Part shown: positions 26,889 through 35,165 of the stretch, piece after piece
Layout: the number at the start of each line of letters is the position of its first letter
Numbering within the stretch: position 1 is the first letter of the stretch
DNA from: Lacticaseibacillus yichunensis
GTDB taxonomy: Bacteria > Bacillota > Bacilli > Lactobacillales > Lactobacillaceae
Assembly: GCF_003946405.1 (NCBI RefSeq)
Contig: NZ_RHOG01000007.1
Location: forward strand, 1 to 64,000
Direction of reading: 5' to 3'
Length of the DNA: 64,000 bases
The notes under the pieces: model-generated
Seen by the model: the letters and a program-made list of their open reading frames with translations, nothing else
The model's database searches: none
What the model was told of the DNA's origin: nothing
Made by a program: the position numbers and the translations under genes

Positions 26889-27348
26889 TGAGATCGTTCC
26901 TTCTGCACGTCACGCGGCCCGCGAAAGTTGGGCGCAGTACTTCATGAAATTGGCGACCACCGTGGCTGCCCGGTCCACTTGTGAACGGGCAACGGTCGGC
27001 GCTGTTTTGGTCCAGGACCATCGCATTATCGCGACCGGCTACAACGGCAGCATCTCGGGTGACCCGCACTGCGATGAGGCCGGTCATTTGATGCGCGACG
27101 GGCACTGCATTCGCACGCTGCACGCGGAAATGAATGCGATCTTGCAGTGCGCCTTGAACGGGGTATCCACCCGCGGGGCAAGTGTCTATGTCACGTATTA
27201 TCCTTGCCTGAATTGCACCAAGGCGCTGATTCAATCCGGCGTGAAGGCGATCTATTACGCGCATGACTACAACAACGACCCATACGCCGTGGCGCTGCTC
27301 AACAGCCACGCCATCAAGGTCGTCAAGGTGGCATTGCCGGAAGACTGA
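26881..27348 (+). CDS. comEB: ComE operon protein 2-like deoxycytidylate deaminase
   Basis: 155 aa zinc cytidine/deoxycytidylate deaminase family. SARHAARESWAQYFMKLA starts the domain; zinc and catalytic residues are in LHAEMNAILQ near residue 80 and TYYPCLNCTKALI near residue 105. TVGAVLVQDHRIIATGYNGS is the usual substrate loop. It converts dCMP to dUMP, feeding dTMP synthesis. The ATG lies inside the nth end, preceded by AAAGGAGACC. In Bacillus the slot between nth and ponA is held by ypoC, so this gene is a local substitution. Confidence 0.9.
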   Translation: MSDEIVPSARHAARESWAQYFMKLATTVAARSTCERATVGAVLVQDHRIIATGYNGSISGDPHCDEAGHLMRDGHCIRTLHAEMNAILQCALNGVSTRGASVYVTYYPCLNCTKALIQSGVKAIYYAHDYNNDPYAVALLNSHAIKVVKVALPED

Positions 27349-27390
27349 TCGCGGGTTGGTTGGGCTTCTCTGGTAGACGACGAGAACGGG

Positions 27391-27416
27391 AGGTCGGCGT
27401 CAGTGCCGGCCTTTTT
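27391..27416 (+). terminator. Terminator after comEB
   Basis: AGGTCGGC, loop GTCAGT, GCCGGCCT, then TTTTT. Confidence 0.8.
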
Positions 27417-27448
27417 GCGTGACATTGAAAACGTGGGCGGGCGGACGC

Positions 27449-27493
27449 AAAAAGATCCGGCAAGCATTGCATATCGTGCTTGCCGGATCTTTT
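27449..27493. terminator. Bidirectional terminator, mainly for pbp1A
   Basis: AAAAGATCCGGCAAGCA and its exact complement flank a 10-base loop, with A runs on one side and T runs on the other. Strong and symmetric; it lies 30 bases past the pbp1A stop. Confidence 0.88.
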
Positions 27494-27522
27494 GATTGGC
27501 GCAAAACTATTTTGACGCGAGG

Positions 27523-29910
27523 TCAGTCGCCGGGTGGGGTGCCTTCGTCGGTGTTTTGGCCCTCGTTGTTCCCACTGCTACTGCTCGAACTGGTACTGGA
27601 ACTGCTGCTTTCCGTCTCTGTGCCACCGCCTTCGTCTGTTCCTGGTGCGGTCTCGTTGTCAGTCCCAGAGGAACTCGATGAGGAACTATCCTCCGTTTCG
27701 GAATCGGACGTTTCATCGGGCTTTTCGCTACTGCTCGAGGAACTGGACTTTTCAGAAGACGACGAGGAAGCGGAAGAGGAGCTGCTGCTTTCCTTTTCGG
27801 TCTTGACCGTGGTCTGGGTGGTTGGGCCGTAGCCGCGCACATACAGCTCGCGGGTCGTGTTGGCCGTGTTACCGGTGACGGCGGTGCCGGGGTTGGAGCC
27901 GCGCAAAATATGTTCGACCAGGACCGAATCGGGCTTTGTCCAATCCTCATTTTTGAGGTTCTGGGCCTCAATGTCGTAAGTCATCAAAGCTTTATAGATC
28001 TGCTGGGAAATGGTCTGTTGGGAATAATTTAACCCGGCTTCCGTTGCCTTATCGTAACCGGTCCAAACGGAGATCACACGCTGGCGGGTGTAGCCCGTGA
28101 ACCAGGCGTCTTTGGCGATGCCGGTCTGGTTGAGGGCGGGATTTGCGGCCAGTTCGGCTTCGCTGTAATCCGTGGTCCCGGTCTTACCGGCCTGATAAAG
28201 TCCGCTGATCGCCGCGGAGGTCGCGGTGCCACTACCACTGAACACGCCCTTGAGCATGTCTGTGATCATGTAGGCAGTGCTGGATTTCATGGCGCGATTA
28301 CCATTGGCGGTAAAATCAACCGTGGTCCCATCCGGCTTCACGACTTTGCGGATATAAGTCGGCTCGTAATACGTCCCGCCGTTGGCAAAAGCCCCATATG
28401 CGGCGGCCTCTTCCTCTGTTGTGACCGAGGCGCCGATCGCGCTTGAGCCATACTGCTCGTCTTTTGGCAGATCGATGCCGAGGCCCTTGAGGAAGTTGAC
28501 GGCTTTGGACATGCCGACTTCTTCCAGCGTGCGCACGGCCGGGACGTTACGGGACTGGACCAGCGCCGCACGCATTGACATCATGCCAAGATAGGTGCGG
28601 TCCCAGTCATACAGCTGGGTGCTGGTGCCAGGGTAGATGTACTTGCTGTCATCGAGCTGCTGGTAGGTGGAATAATTCAGATATTCGATTGCGGGGCCGT
28701 ACGCCATCAGCGGCTTCATGGTCGACCCGTTGCTTCGGGTGTTGCGGGTCGCGCGGTTGAAGCCGAGCCGGACATCCCCAGTTTTGCGGCCGCCGATCTG
28801 GGCGATCACATTCCCGGTGTTTGGATCCGTCATGGTGACGGCCACCTGCATCTTATTATCCGGGAAGGTGACGTAATCGTCTGAATTGACGATCTCATAC
28901 AACCGCTTTTGCGCCTTCATATTTAAATTGGTGTAGATTTTCAGGCCATCCGTGTAAGGGTTGGCGTTCATCTTTTTCTTCACTTCGGCGATGACTTCCG
29001 TTAAATAGGAATCAATCACCTTGTCAGTTTCTGTTTCATTTTTCGCGGCGGTCTGCTTGACCAGACCATCTGTGATCGGCGTGGCCGTGGCCGCTGCTGC
29101 TTGGGCCTTGGTGATCTTCTTGTCGCGCAGCATCGCCGCAAGCACGGCATCGCGGCGGGTCTTTGCGGCTTCCGGATGCTCATAGGGGTCATAGCCGACC
29201 GGCGACTGCGGCATTCCGGCGATCAGCGCGGTCTGCGCCAGTGTCAGCTGCTTGAGGTCCTTCCCGTAATAGTATTTGGCGCCGGTGGCCATTCCGTACT
29301 GACCATTGTCCATGTAGACTTTATTGATGTAGAATTCCAGAATTTGTTCCTTGGAGTAGGTCCGCTCGACTTGCATCGCAAGCCAGGCTTCCTGGGCCTT
29401 GCGCCGGAATGTCTGATCCGAGGCCTTGGTGGAAAAGACGGACAGTTTGACCAGCTGTTGGGTGAGGGTCGAGCCCCCTTCAAGCCCGGAGCCATTGCCC
29501 GTGAGCTTGCCGACCACGTTGTTCAGCGCCGCGCCACCGATACGAATCGGGTCGATGCCGAATTTTTCCTGGTAAAAACGCCGGTCTTCGATCGACACCA
29601 CGGCCTGTTTCAACTGAGTCGGAATATTATTGGCACTGACGTAGACGGTATTTTTTGTGCCCAGGGTCGCGAATTCTTTATTGTCGGCGGCGTAAAGAAT
29701 GGCGCTACTGCCGTCGATCAAGTCGGCCTTGGTCAGTGTTGGGGCGTCTTTTGCATAATAAGCAAAAAGTCCGACGCCTGCTGCCACCGCGGCCAAAAAC
29801 AAAATGACCAGCCACTTCAAGACGGACAGGAACCGGTTGCGTTTTTTCTTCGGCTTGGTTGGCCGCTGGCGCCGTTTGGCCATGCGTGATGGCGCAGATT
29901 GATTAGCCAT
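27523..29910 (-). CDS. pbp1A: Class A penicillin-binding protein 1A
   Basis: 795 aa bifunctional peptidoglycan synthase. A basic cytoplasmic tail and one membrane helix (about residues 32-55, LKWLVILFLAAVAAGVGLFAYY) precede the glycosyltransferase domain (SIEDRRFYQEKFG, GGSTLTQQLVK) and the transpeptidase domain (SNGSTMKP with the active serine, SRN, AGKTGTTDYS). The last 100 residues are a low-complexity Ser/Glu/Asp/Thr tail. The start is placed at ATG 29910 (AGAGGT upstream) rather than an upstream TTG at 29931. It overlaps recU by eight bases, the usual recU-ponA pair. Confidence 0.93.
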   Translation of the reverse strand: MANQSAPSRMAKRRQRPTKPKKKRNRFLSVLKWLVILFLAAVAAGVGLFAYYAKDAPTLTKADLIDGSSAILYAADNKEFATLGTKNTVYVSANNIPTQLKQAVVSIEDRRFYQEKFGIDPIRIGGAALNNVVGKLTGNGSGLEGGSTLTQQLVKLSVFSTKASDQTFRRKAQEAWLAMQVERTYSKEQILEFYINKVYMDNGQYGMATGAKYYYGKDLKQLTLAQTALIAGMPQSPVGYDPYEHPEAAKTRRDAVLAAMLRDKKITKAQAAAATATPITDGLVKQTAAKNETETDKVIDSYLTEVIAEVKKKMNANPYTDGLKIYTNLNMKAQKRLYEIVNSDDYVTFPDNKMQVAVTMTDPNTGNVIAQIGGRKTGDVRLGFNRATRNTRSNGSTMKPLMAYGPAIEYLNYSTYQQLDDSKYIYPGTSTQLYDWDRTYLGMMSMRAALVQSRNVPAVRTLEEVGMSKAVNFLKGLGIDLPKDEQYGSSAIGASVTTEEEAAAYGAFANGGTYYEPTYIRKVVKPDGTTVDFTANGNRAMKSSTAYMITDMLKGVFSGSGTATSAAISGLYQAGKTGTTDYSEAELAANPALNQTGIAKDAWFTGYTRQRVISVWTGYDKATEAGLNYSQQTISQQIYKALMTYDIEAQNLKNEDWTKPDSVLVEHILRGSNPGTAVTGNTANTTRELYVRGYGPTTQTTVKTEKESSSSSSASSSSSEKSSSSSSSEKPDETSDSETEDSSSSSSSGTDNETAPGTDEGGGTETESSSSSTSSSSSSGNNEGQNTDEGTPPGD

Positions 29911-30517
29911 GTTGGTGGGACCTCTTTTCAATAAGTTGATCGACAGCGCCTAAATACGGAATCAGCGGCTGCAGGGCAGGGTGGATCTCAAACCCGTTGG
30001 CCTCGATCTCCGTCAGCGGAATCGACTTGCGCCCGTCATCTTGCGCCGCCCGCCAGTATTCCAGCAAGGCGGAGGCTGGATAAACGAACAGGCGCTTGAG
30101 CGTGACAAAGCGAATCAGGGCAAAGCAGATGCCGTCTTGCGCGAGGCATGCCTTGAAATGCGCGACTTGATGCGGGTGAAAATTCTTGAGCGGAAAACTT
30201 TGCTTGTTCTTCGTTTCCTTGGCATCAAAATCGAGATAATACCCTTGATAAACGCCATTATAATCTGTGGTCGACGGGGTCTTGAAATAAGCCTCGCGAA
30301 TCACAGCTTGGCTGCGCTGGGGGTAATCGACTTTGACGATCTGAATCGGCGTCGGCTTTTTGTGGACCACCGCCAGCCCCGCCTGCAAGTAATAGGCGTT
30401 GCTGTCGTTGAGTTCCTCTTCAAGCGTCATGCCGCGGCCGCCGTATGTGGTCGCGGCCTGGCGCGTGGTTTGCACGCCGCCTTGGTATGGCTTACCATTA
30501 GGGTAATGGATGGGCAT
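29903..30517 (-). CDS. recU: Holliday junction resolvase RecU
   Basis: 204 aa, normal for RecU. Conserved N-terminus HYPNGKPYQ and the PD-(D/E)XK nuclease core: GRGMTLEEELNDSNAYY near residue 28, then YYLDFDAKETKNKQSFPLKNFHPHQ near residue 93, which carries the D-x13-E-x-K metal site. It resolves recombination intermediates and helps chromosome segregation. First gene of the recU-pbp1A operon; a TATAAT (30538-30543, minus) sits 20 bases upstream with a TTAGGC -35 at 18 bases. Confidence 0.94.
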   Translation of the reverse strand: MPIHYPNGKPYQGGVQTTRQAATTYGGRGMTLEEELNDSNAYYLQAGLAVVHKKPTPIQIVKVDYPQRSQAVIREAYFKTPSTTDYNGVYQGYYLDFDAKETKNKQSFPLKNFHPHQVAHFKACLAQDGICFALIRFVTLKRLFVYPASALLEYWRAAQDDGRKSIPLTEIEANGFEIHPALQPLIPYLGAVDQLIEKRSHQHG

Positions 30518-30537
30518 AAGATCACACTCCTACCGCT

Positions 30538-30567
30538 ATTATAGCAATTACACGCGCCTGCGCCTAA
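30538..30567 (-). promoter_or_regulatory. Promoter for recU-pbp1A
   Basis: TTAGGC, 18 bases, TATAAT on the minus strand, close to the recU start. The -10 is perfect and the -35 weak. Confidence 0.5.
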
Positions 30568-30609
30568 TCAGGCCATTGCGCTAATTTTTCGAAAAGGAGG
30601 GCCTGTAAA

Positions 30610-31179
30610 TTGGGCAAACGCCTATGGGTCACAGGTTATCGCAGCTGGGAACTCAATGTGTATGGGCCCCAGGACCCAAAACTTGCGGTGCTTAAATATA
30701 TGTTAAAAAGCCATTTGCAGACCTTCCTGGATGACGGCGGCGAATGGGTCATCACAGGCGGTGAAATGGGCATCGAGCAATGGGGCGCCAGCGTCGCATT
30801 GGCGATGAAACCGCAGTGGCCTTCACTCAAGGTGGCCGTGATGGTGCCTTTTGCGGATTTTGGTAATCGCTGGAATGAGGATAATCAGGCGACGCTGGCG
30901 ACTCTGCGCCAACAGGTGGATTTTTCCGCCTCGACCTCAAGTGGGCCATATAAGCAACCGGCGCAATTGTCCGGCTACACCCGCTTCATGGTTCAGCACA
31001 CCGATCAGGCGCTGATTGTGTATGATCCGGAGTTTGAGGGCAAGTCCAAGTTTGCCTATGAGGCGGCTGTCGCGGAAGGCAAAAGGCGGGACTATCCGAT
31101 CGACTTGGTGACCATGCCGGATCTGGAAGAGGATGCGCGAAATTACGGGGAGCAGCAAGCCGCGCAGCAGGATGAATAG
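30610..31179 (+). CDS. ypsA: DUF1273/YpsA family protein (SLOG fold)
   Basis: 189 aa. Family start KRLWVTGYRSWELNVYG, then EWVITGGEMGIEQWGASVAL near residue 46, which is the glycine-rich nucleotide-binding loop of SLOG proteins, and TDQALIVYDPEFEGKSKFAYEAA near residue 133. B. subtilis YpsA affects cell division, fitting its place upstream of gpsB, but its ligand is not established. The start is TTG at 30610, nine bases after AAAAGGAGGG. It is divergent from recU. Repeat cluster A separates it from gpsB. Confidence 0.85.
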   Translation: MGKRLWVTGYRSWELNVYGPQDPKLAVLKYMLKSHLQTFLDDGGEWVITGGEMGIEQWGASVALAMKPQWPSLKVAVMVPFADFGNRWNEDNQATLATLRQQVDFSASTSSGPYKQPAQLSGYTRFMVQHTDQALIVYDPEFEGKSKFAYEAAVAEGKRRDYPIDLVTMPDLEEDARNYGEQQAAQQDE

Positions 31180-31202
31180 GTAGGACGAGAAGCAGAAGGG
31201 TC

Positions 31203-31494
31203 AAGACCTAGCTGTCCACCCCTAAAACGCTCGGCTACGCACCCTCAAGTTGGGCTTCGCGGGGCAGTGGTGGCACATCTAGTCGTCCCAGCCACTCGAT
31301 GGCCGAGTGCGCCATCAAGTGTCTAGGCCGCACTAGCTGTCCACCCCTGAGCGCCCCGCTACGCACCCTCAAGTTGGGCTTCGGCCCGCATGGCGGGGAT
31401 ATCTAACTGTCTCGTCCACTCGTTGGCCAAGTGCGCCACCAAGCACCCGAGCCAAGTTAGCTACCCCGCCATCCCGCGGGCCTACGCACCCTGA
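31203..31494. repeat. Structured tandem repeat, family 1, cluster A (2 full units plus a partial)
   Basis: A right half-unit (about 31203-31245) is followed by two full units with a 124-base period (AGTTGGGCT at 31248 and 31372). Each unit folds as a long interrupted hairpin. Core hairpins lie at 31298-31316 (GATGGC-CGAGTGC-GCCATC) and 31422-31440. Middle stems CTAGT/ACTAG and CTAACT/AGTTAG, and outer stems GGTGG/CCACC and GGCGGGG/CCCCGCC, differ between units while pairing holds. No ribosome binding site or protein pattern is visible. It fills the space between ypsA and the gpsB promoter. Confidence 0.85.
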
Positions 31495-31525
31495 CAAACT
31501 TGTCATTCTCAACGGGCAAATTATA

Positions 31526-31534
31526 TGTTACAAT
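31526..31534 (+). promoter_or_regulatory. Extended -10 promoter for gpsB
   Basis: TGTTACAAT (TGn plus TACAAT) 39 bases before the gpsB start, directly after repeat cluster A; no good -35 at the usual spacing. Confidence 0.5.
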
Positions 31535-31573
31535 CAATCTATCCTGTGCTTTAGATCAACGAGGTGTTTCCTT

Positions 31574-31984
31574 ATGGATAGCAATACAAACAACAACGCG
31601 ACCGGTTTTTCCATCCTCTATAGTCCCAAGGATATTCTGGATAAGCACTTTAAAAACAAGGTTCGCGGTTATGATCAAGATGAGGTCGATGAGTATCTCG
31701 ACGGCATCATCAAGGACTATGAGAGTTTCACCGCCGAGATCGACCGGTTGAATGAGGAGAACGCGCGTCTGTTCAGTCGCGTTGATGAGCTGACCAAACA
31801 GCTCAACGTCTCTAAGAGTGTTGCGGCCCAAACGCCGCAGCAGCCGACAGCGAACGTGACGAACTACGATATTTTGAAGCGCTTGAGCAACCTTGAGCGC
31901 CACGTGTTCGGCAGTAAGCTTTCTGATGGCGGCCAAAGCAATAACGCCGATAGCAACAATGGCGGCGGGATCGACCAATATTAA
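31574..31984 (+). CDS. gpsB: Cell division regulator GpsB
   Basis: 136 aa DivIVA-related protein that links penicillin-binding proteins to the division site. The N-terminal lipid and PBP-binding domain is visible: YSPKDILDKHFKNKVRGYDQDEVDEYLDGIIKDYESF at residues 16-52, then a coiled coil with heptads (EIDRLNEENARLFSRVDELTKQL). A Gln/Thr/Asn linker leads to the short C-terminal oligomerisation helices (YDILKRLSNLERHVFG) and a disordered tail. The gene order ypsA-gpsB-rnpB-ypsC equals that of B. subtilis. Confidence 0.94.
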   Translation: MDSNTNNNATGFSILYSPKDILDKHFKNKVRGYDQDEVDEYLDGIIKDYESFTAEIDRLNEENARLFSRVDELTKQLNVSKSVAAQTPQQPTANVTNYDILKRLSNLERHVFGSKLSDGGQSNNADSNNGGGIDQY

Positions 31985-31990
31985 ACCAAT

Positions 31991-32366
31991 TTGTAAATCT
32001 CGAGTGATCGCGGTCTGCATCTGCAGGCTGAGGAAAGTCCATGCCCGCACAAGCTGAAATGCTTGTAGTGTTCGTGCCAGGCCCAATAAGCCTGGGCACC
32101 CAGTAATGGGTGACGGCAGTCGATGGCGCTAAGGGCAACTATGTGCCGATCGACTCTAAGGTGCCACAGTGACGATACGTAGCTGGAAACGGCTGCGGTG
32201 GAACGGGTAAACCCCGCGAGCGAGTAACCCAAACTTTTGGTAGGGGCGCTATGCCATGGGAATCAAACCAACGGCAAAGCAGCGGTAACGCTGAGATAGA
32301 TGATCACTGAAGGGACGTCTGCCTGAAGGCGTTCTGGAACAAAACATGGCTTATAGAGATTTACAA
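31991..32366 (+). ncRNA. rnpB: RNase P RNA (bacterial type B)
   Basis: P1 is TTGTAAATCTC (31991-32001) pairing perfectly with GAGATTTACAA (32356-32366). The universally conserved GAGGAAAGTCC block is at about 32030 and the matching 3' block ACATGGCTTATAGA at 32344. The length of about 376 nt and conserved blocks identify the catalytic RNA that matures tRNA 5' ends. It starts six bases after the gpsB stop with no obvious own promoter, so processing from the gpsB transcript is possible. Confidence 0.95.
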
Positions 32367-32372
32367 ACAGGC

Positions 32373-32403
32373 ACAGCTCGGGGCGACCCGGGCTGTTTTT
32401 TTG
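32373..32403 (+). terminator. Terminator of rnpB
   Basis: ACAGCTCGGG, loop GCGA, CCCGGGCTGT, then seven T's. Confidence 0.9.
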
Positions 32404-32557
32404 AACAAGAACCCGGCAACGCATGAGCGGCGCCGGATAAAAATGTTTTCCAAGCGTCGGTGATCCAGCGAGCCCGATTTCGCGGAACCGCGTCAGAGGT
32501 TTTCAGTTTCAGCAGTTGTCTCTTCCACTTTTCGCGTTTATACAAAGGAGCACTCCC

Positions 32558-33682
32558 ATGCAATTTCATCTTCTCGCCACCATGGCGGCTGGGCTCGAGA
32601 GCCTGACCACCAAAGAGTTGCAAGACCTCGGCTACAAGACCCGCACCGAAAATGGCAAAGTCTACTTCGACGGCGATGAATCGGCGATCGCCACGGCCAA
32701 CATCTGGCTGCGGACCGCGGATCGCATCAAGATCGTGGTCGGCCAGTTCCAGGCGCTTTCCTTTGACGACCTGTTTGAAGGCGTCAAGGCCTTGCCATGG
32801 GATCAATATTTGCCGATGGACGCTGCCTTTCCTGTGGCCGGCCGAGCGGTGCGCTCCAAGTTGCACTCCGAGCCCGATGCGCAGGCAATCACGAAAAAAG
32901 CGATCGTTGAAAAGTTAGCAGGCGTGTACCATCGCCGCGGTCGTTTACCAGAAACAGGGGATCTGTACCCACTTGAGGTGTCGATCTTAAATGACGTTGC
33001 GACCCTGACCATCGATACGACGGGCGACAGTTTGTTCAAGCGCGGCTACCGAATCGCCAAAGGGGATGCGCCGTTGAAGGAAAACTTCGCGGCCGCGTTG
33101 GTCATGTTGACGAATTGGCATCCCGACATGCCATTTTATGATCCGACCACGGGCTCGGGCACCATTCCGATCGAAGCCGCGCTGATCGGCCACAACATCG
33201 CGCCGGGCTTGCAGCGGCATTTTACCTTTGAGCATTTCTTCTTCATGCAGCCGCAAGTTCTGGCGGACGCCAAAGACGCCGCGATGGATCAGGCGGATTT
33301 TGACCGCGAGCTCGACATACTCGGCGCTGACCTGGACCAAAATATGATCGAGACCGCCCGCGTCAATGCCAAGCAGGCCGGCCTGCTGCACAGCATTCAG
33401 TTCAAGCAGCTAGCGGTCAAGGACTTCCGCACCGACAAGCCCCGCGGCGTGATCGTCTCCAACCCGCCATACGGGAAGCGGCTGAATGACTTGGCCGCCG
33501 CGCGTCGCCTGTACAAGGAAATGGGTGACGTTTACCGCCCAATGACCGGCTGGAGCAAGTATATTCTGACCGCCGATCTGGAATTTGAAAAGTCATTCGG
33601 GCAACGGGCCACCAAGCGGCGCAAACTCTATAACGGGGCCATGCGCACGGATTATTTTCAGTATTGGGCCACAACTCGATAA
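32558..33682 (+). CDS. THUMP-domain class I SAM-dependent RNA methyltransferase (YpsC/RlmL-like)
   Basis: 374 aa. Residues 1-60 are the ferredoxin-like start (FHLLATMAAGLESLTTKELQDLG), followed by a THUMP domain to about 160 and a methyltransferase core: FYDPTTGSGTIPIEAAL near residue 192 binds SAM, and the catalytic VSNPPYGKRL near residue 303 marks an N2-guanine type enzyme. The family includes RlmL, which methylates a 23S rRNA guanine; the exact target is not proved for YpsC proteins. ATG at 32558 has AAAGGAG upstream. It follows rnpB, as in Bacillus. Confidence 0.88.
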   Translation: MQFHLLATMAAGLESLTTKELQDLGYKTRTENGKVYFDGDESAIATANIWLRTADRIKIVVGQFQALSFDDLFEGVKALPWDQYLPMDAAFPVAGRAVRSKLHSEPDAQAITKKAIVEKLAGVYHRRGRLPETGDLYPLEVSILNDVATLTIDTTGDSLFKRGYRIAKGDAPLKENFAAALVMLTNWHPDMPFYDPTTGSGTIPIEAALIGHNIAPGLQRHFTFEHFFFMQPQVLADAKDAAMDQADFDRELDILGADLDQNMIETARVNAKQAGLLHSIQFKQLAVKDFRTDKPRGVIVSNPPYGKRLNDLAAARRLYKEMGDVYRPMTGWSKYILTADLEFEKSFGQRATKRRKLYNGAMRTDYFQYWATTR

Positions 33683-33690
33683 AGACTACC

Positions 33691-33725
33691 AGCGTTCCGC
33701 ATTCGAGGCGGAACGCTTTTTTTTT
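33691..33725 (+). terminator. Terminator after the RNA methyltransferase
   Basis: AGCGTTCCGC, loop ATTCGAG, GCGGAACGCT, then a run of nine T's. Confidence 0.92.
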
Positions 33726-33740
33726 AACCCAACACAGGGC

Positions 33741-33746
33741 TATAAT
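33741..33746 (+). promoter_or_regulatory. -10 element for the hydroxyacid dehydrogenase
   Basis: TATAAT 23 bases before the chosen start, just after the preceding terminator. Confidence 0.5.
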
Positions 33747-33768
33747 GGGCAAAAAAGGGAGGGCCGCT

Positions 33769-34695
33769 ATGAAAACCCTAACATTGTTCGCATTGCCAGA
33801 AGGTGGGCGCCAGACGCTGGAAAAGGCTGGGGTCACCGTGCTCGATGAGGCGCAGTATGACCCGAGCCAGGCCGGGTCTATCGACGCGATTCTCGGCTGG
33901 AACGACACCGGGCGCGCGCTGGTCGAAGGGCCAAACCAGGTGCAATTCATTCAGACCATGTCCGCCGGGGTCGACTATTTGCCGTTGAAGGCGCTGGCGG
34001 CGCAACACATTCTGGTGGCCAACACCGCCGGCATTCACGCGGTGCCGATCGCCGAAAGTGTCACAGGGATGATGTTGGCATTTGCTCGCGGCCTGTATCC
34101 GCTGGCAGCGCAGTGGGAGACAACTGCCCGCGACAGGATGTGGACCGCCGCAGGGAAAACTGCCGTCGTGTTTGGCACCGGGCACATCGGGCAAGCCATC
34201 GCCCAGCATTTGGATGCGCTTGGCATGACGGTCAATGGGGTCAGTCGGCATGGCGAGGCTAAGCCCGGATTCGCCCAGGTCGCAACGACTGAAAGTGGGC
34301 GCGCCCTTTGCCAAAACGCGCAGGTGATCGTCAACGTGATGCCGCTGACCCCGGCGACGCATCATTATTTTGATCATTCCTTTTTCGCTCATCTGACCAG
34401 CCACCCCCTGTTCATCAATGTGGGACGCGGGCCTTCTGTGGATACGGCGGCGTTGATCGAGGCGCTTGAGAACCACTGGGTGAGTGGGGCGGCGCTTGAC
34501 GTTTTTGAACAAGAGCCGCTGCCGGCGGATTCGGGCTTGTGGACCCGGCCGGACGTGCTGGTCACACCGCATTTGTCCGGAACGGTTGAACAATTGCGCC
34601 AGCAAGTCTTCAATATTTTTTGGCCAAATCTTCAACAGCTGATGGCGACGGGGACTTTAAGGAAGAATCAAGTGGATCTGGCTGCGGGGTATTGA
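33769..34695 (+). CDS. D-isomer-specific 2-hydroxyacid dehydrogenase
   Basis: 308 aa NAD(P)-dependent dehydrogenase. The NAD-binding loop VVFGTGHIGQAIAQHL is near residue 131, the catalytic arginine is in NVGRGPSVDTAALIEAL near residue 219, and the glutamate/histidine pair is seen in EQEPLPADSGLW and TPHLSG. The short length and sequence are closer to the phosphoglycerate dehydrogenase-like or hydroxypyruvate reductase group than to D-lactate dehydrogenase; substrate unknown. ATG 33769 has AGGGAGGG upstream. A TATAAT at 33741-33746 overlaps an upstream in-frame ATG, which supports the later start. Confidence 0.87.
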   Translation: MKTLTLFALPEGGRQTLEKAGVTVLDEAQYDPSQAGSIDAILGWNDTGRALVEGPNQVQFIQTMSAGVDYLPLKALAAQHILVANTAGIHAVPIAESVTGMMLAFARGLYPLAAQWETTARDRMWTAAGKTAVVFGTGHIGQAIAQHLDALGMTVNGVSRHGEAKPGFAQVATTESGRALCQNAQVIVNVMPLTPATHHYFDHSFFAHLTSHPLFINVGRGPSVDTAALIEALENHWVSGAALDVFEQEPLPADSGLWTRPDVLVTPHLSGTVEQLRQQVFNIFWPNLQQLMATGTLRKNQVDLAAGY

Positions 34696-34717
34696 TGCAT
34701 TTTTGTCCCGGAACGGT

Positions 34718-34723
34718 TATACT
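34718..34723 (+). promoter_or_regulatory. -10 element for the small protein gene
   Basis: TATACT 43 bases upstream of the start at 34766; -35 not convincing. Confidence 0.4.
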
Positions 34724-34765
34724 AAAAATGTAATCGGTTTCAGCAAACAAAAGGAGGTCCTGCTC

Positions 34766-34993
34766 ATGGCGCAACGCACCACTGAGATCATCAGCTTACT
34801 GGAGGATGCTTTACTGACAAAAAGGCCGGTCAAGATACACACGATCGACCGCAAGCAATTGCATGGGATCATTTCCGGCATCACCCCAGGGCTGGTCAAA
34901 CCCTATCAGGAGCGAAGCACGGTCACCGTTGCCACCGACAAAGGCGACAAGCGTGTGCAGGAATATGCCATCACCAAGATCGCTTGGGCGTGA
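34766..34993 (+). CDS. Small beta-rich protein, function unknown
   Basis: 75 aa, well supported as a gene by AAGGAGG seven bases before the ATG, its own -10 and its own terminator. The first 18 residues are helical (QRTTEIISLLEDALLTKR). The rest alternates short strands: VKIHTIDRKQLHGIISGI, then STVTVATD, then EYAITKIAW. That helix-plus-five-strand pattern resembles Sm-like small barrels such as YolD, but no family is recognised with confidence. It is monocistronic, next to a probable noncoding RNA. Confidence 0.7.
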   Translation: MAQRTTEIISLLEDALLTKRPVKIHTIDRKQLHGIISGITPGLVKPYQERSTVTVATDKGDKRVQEYAITKIAWA

Positions 34994-35017
34994 CATCAAA
35001 ACTAAATAGCAAGAAGG

Positions 35018-35051
35018 CGCAGGACGAGATCAACGTCCTGCGTTTTCTTTT
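35018..35051 (+). terminator. Terminator after the small protein gene
   Basis: CGCAGGACG, loop of seven bases, CGTCCTGCG, then TTTTCTTTT. Confidence 0.88.
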
Positions 35052-35077
35052 GGGGAGCCGCATAAATGTTAAGTTTT

Positions 35078-35092
35078 TCGTAAGCGTTCACA
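35078..35092 (+). promoter_or_regulatory. Candidate CcpA (cre) site upstream of the ncRNA
   Basis: TCGTAAGCGTTCACA matches the cre consensus WTGNAANCGNWNNCA at all but one position. It lies about 40 bases upstream of the ncRNA -35. A second, weaker match (TATAAGCGTTAACA) lies inside the RNA at about 35327-35340. Confidence 0.4.
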
Positions 35093-35130
35093 ATGTCGGC
35101 ATAGCGGCGTTTCGTCGCAAACTGAAACCG

Positions 35131-35159
35131 TTGACAAAAAGTAAGCATCTGACTATACT
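35131..35159 (+). promoter_or_regulatory. Near-consensus promoter of the ncRNA
   Basis: TTGACA at 35131-35136, exactly 17 bases, TATACT at 35154-35159. It is among the best sigma-A matches in the window. No coding start follows, which points to an RNA gene. Confidence 0.85.
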
Positions 35160-35165
35160 GATCTC

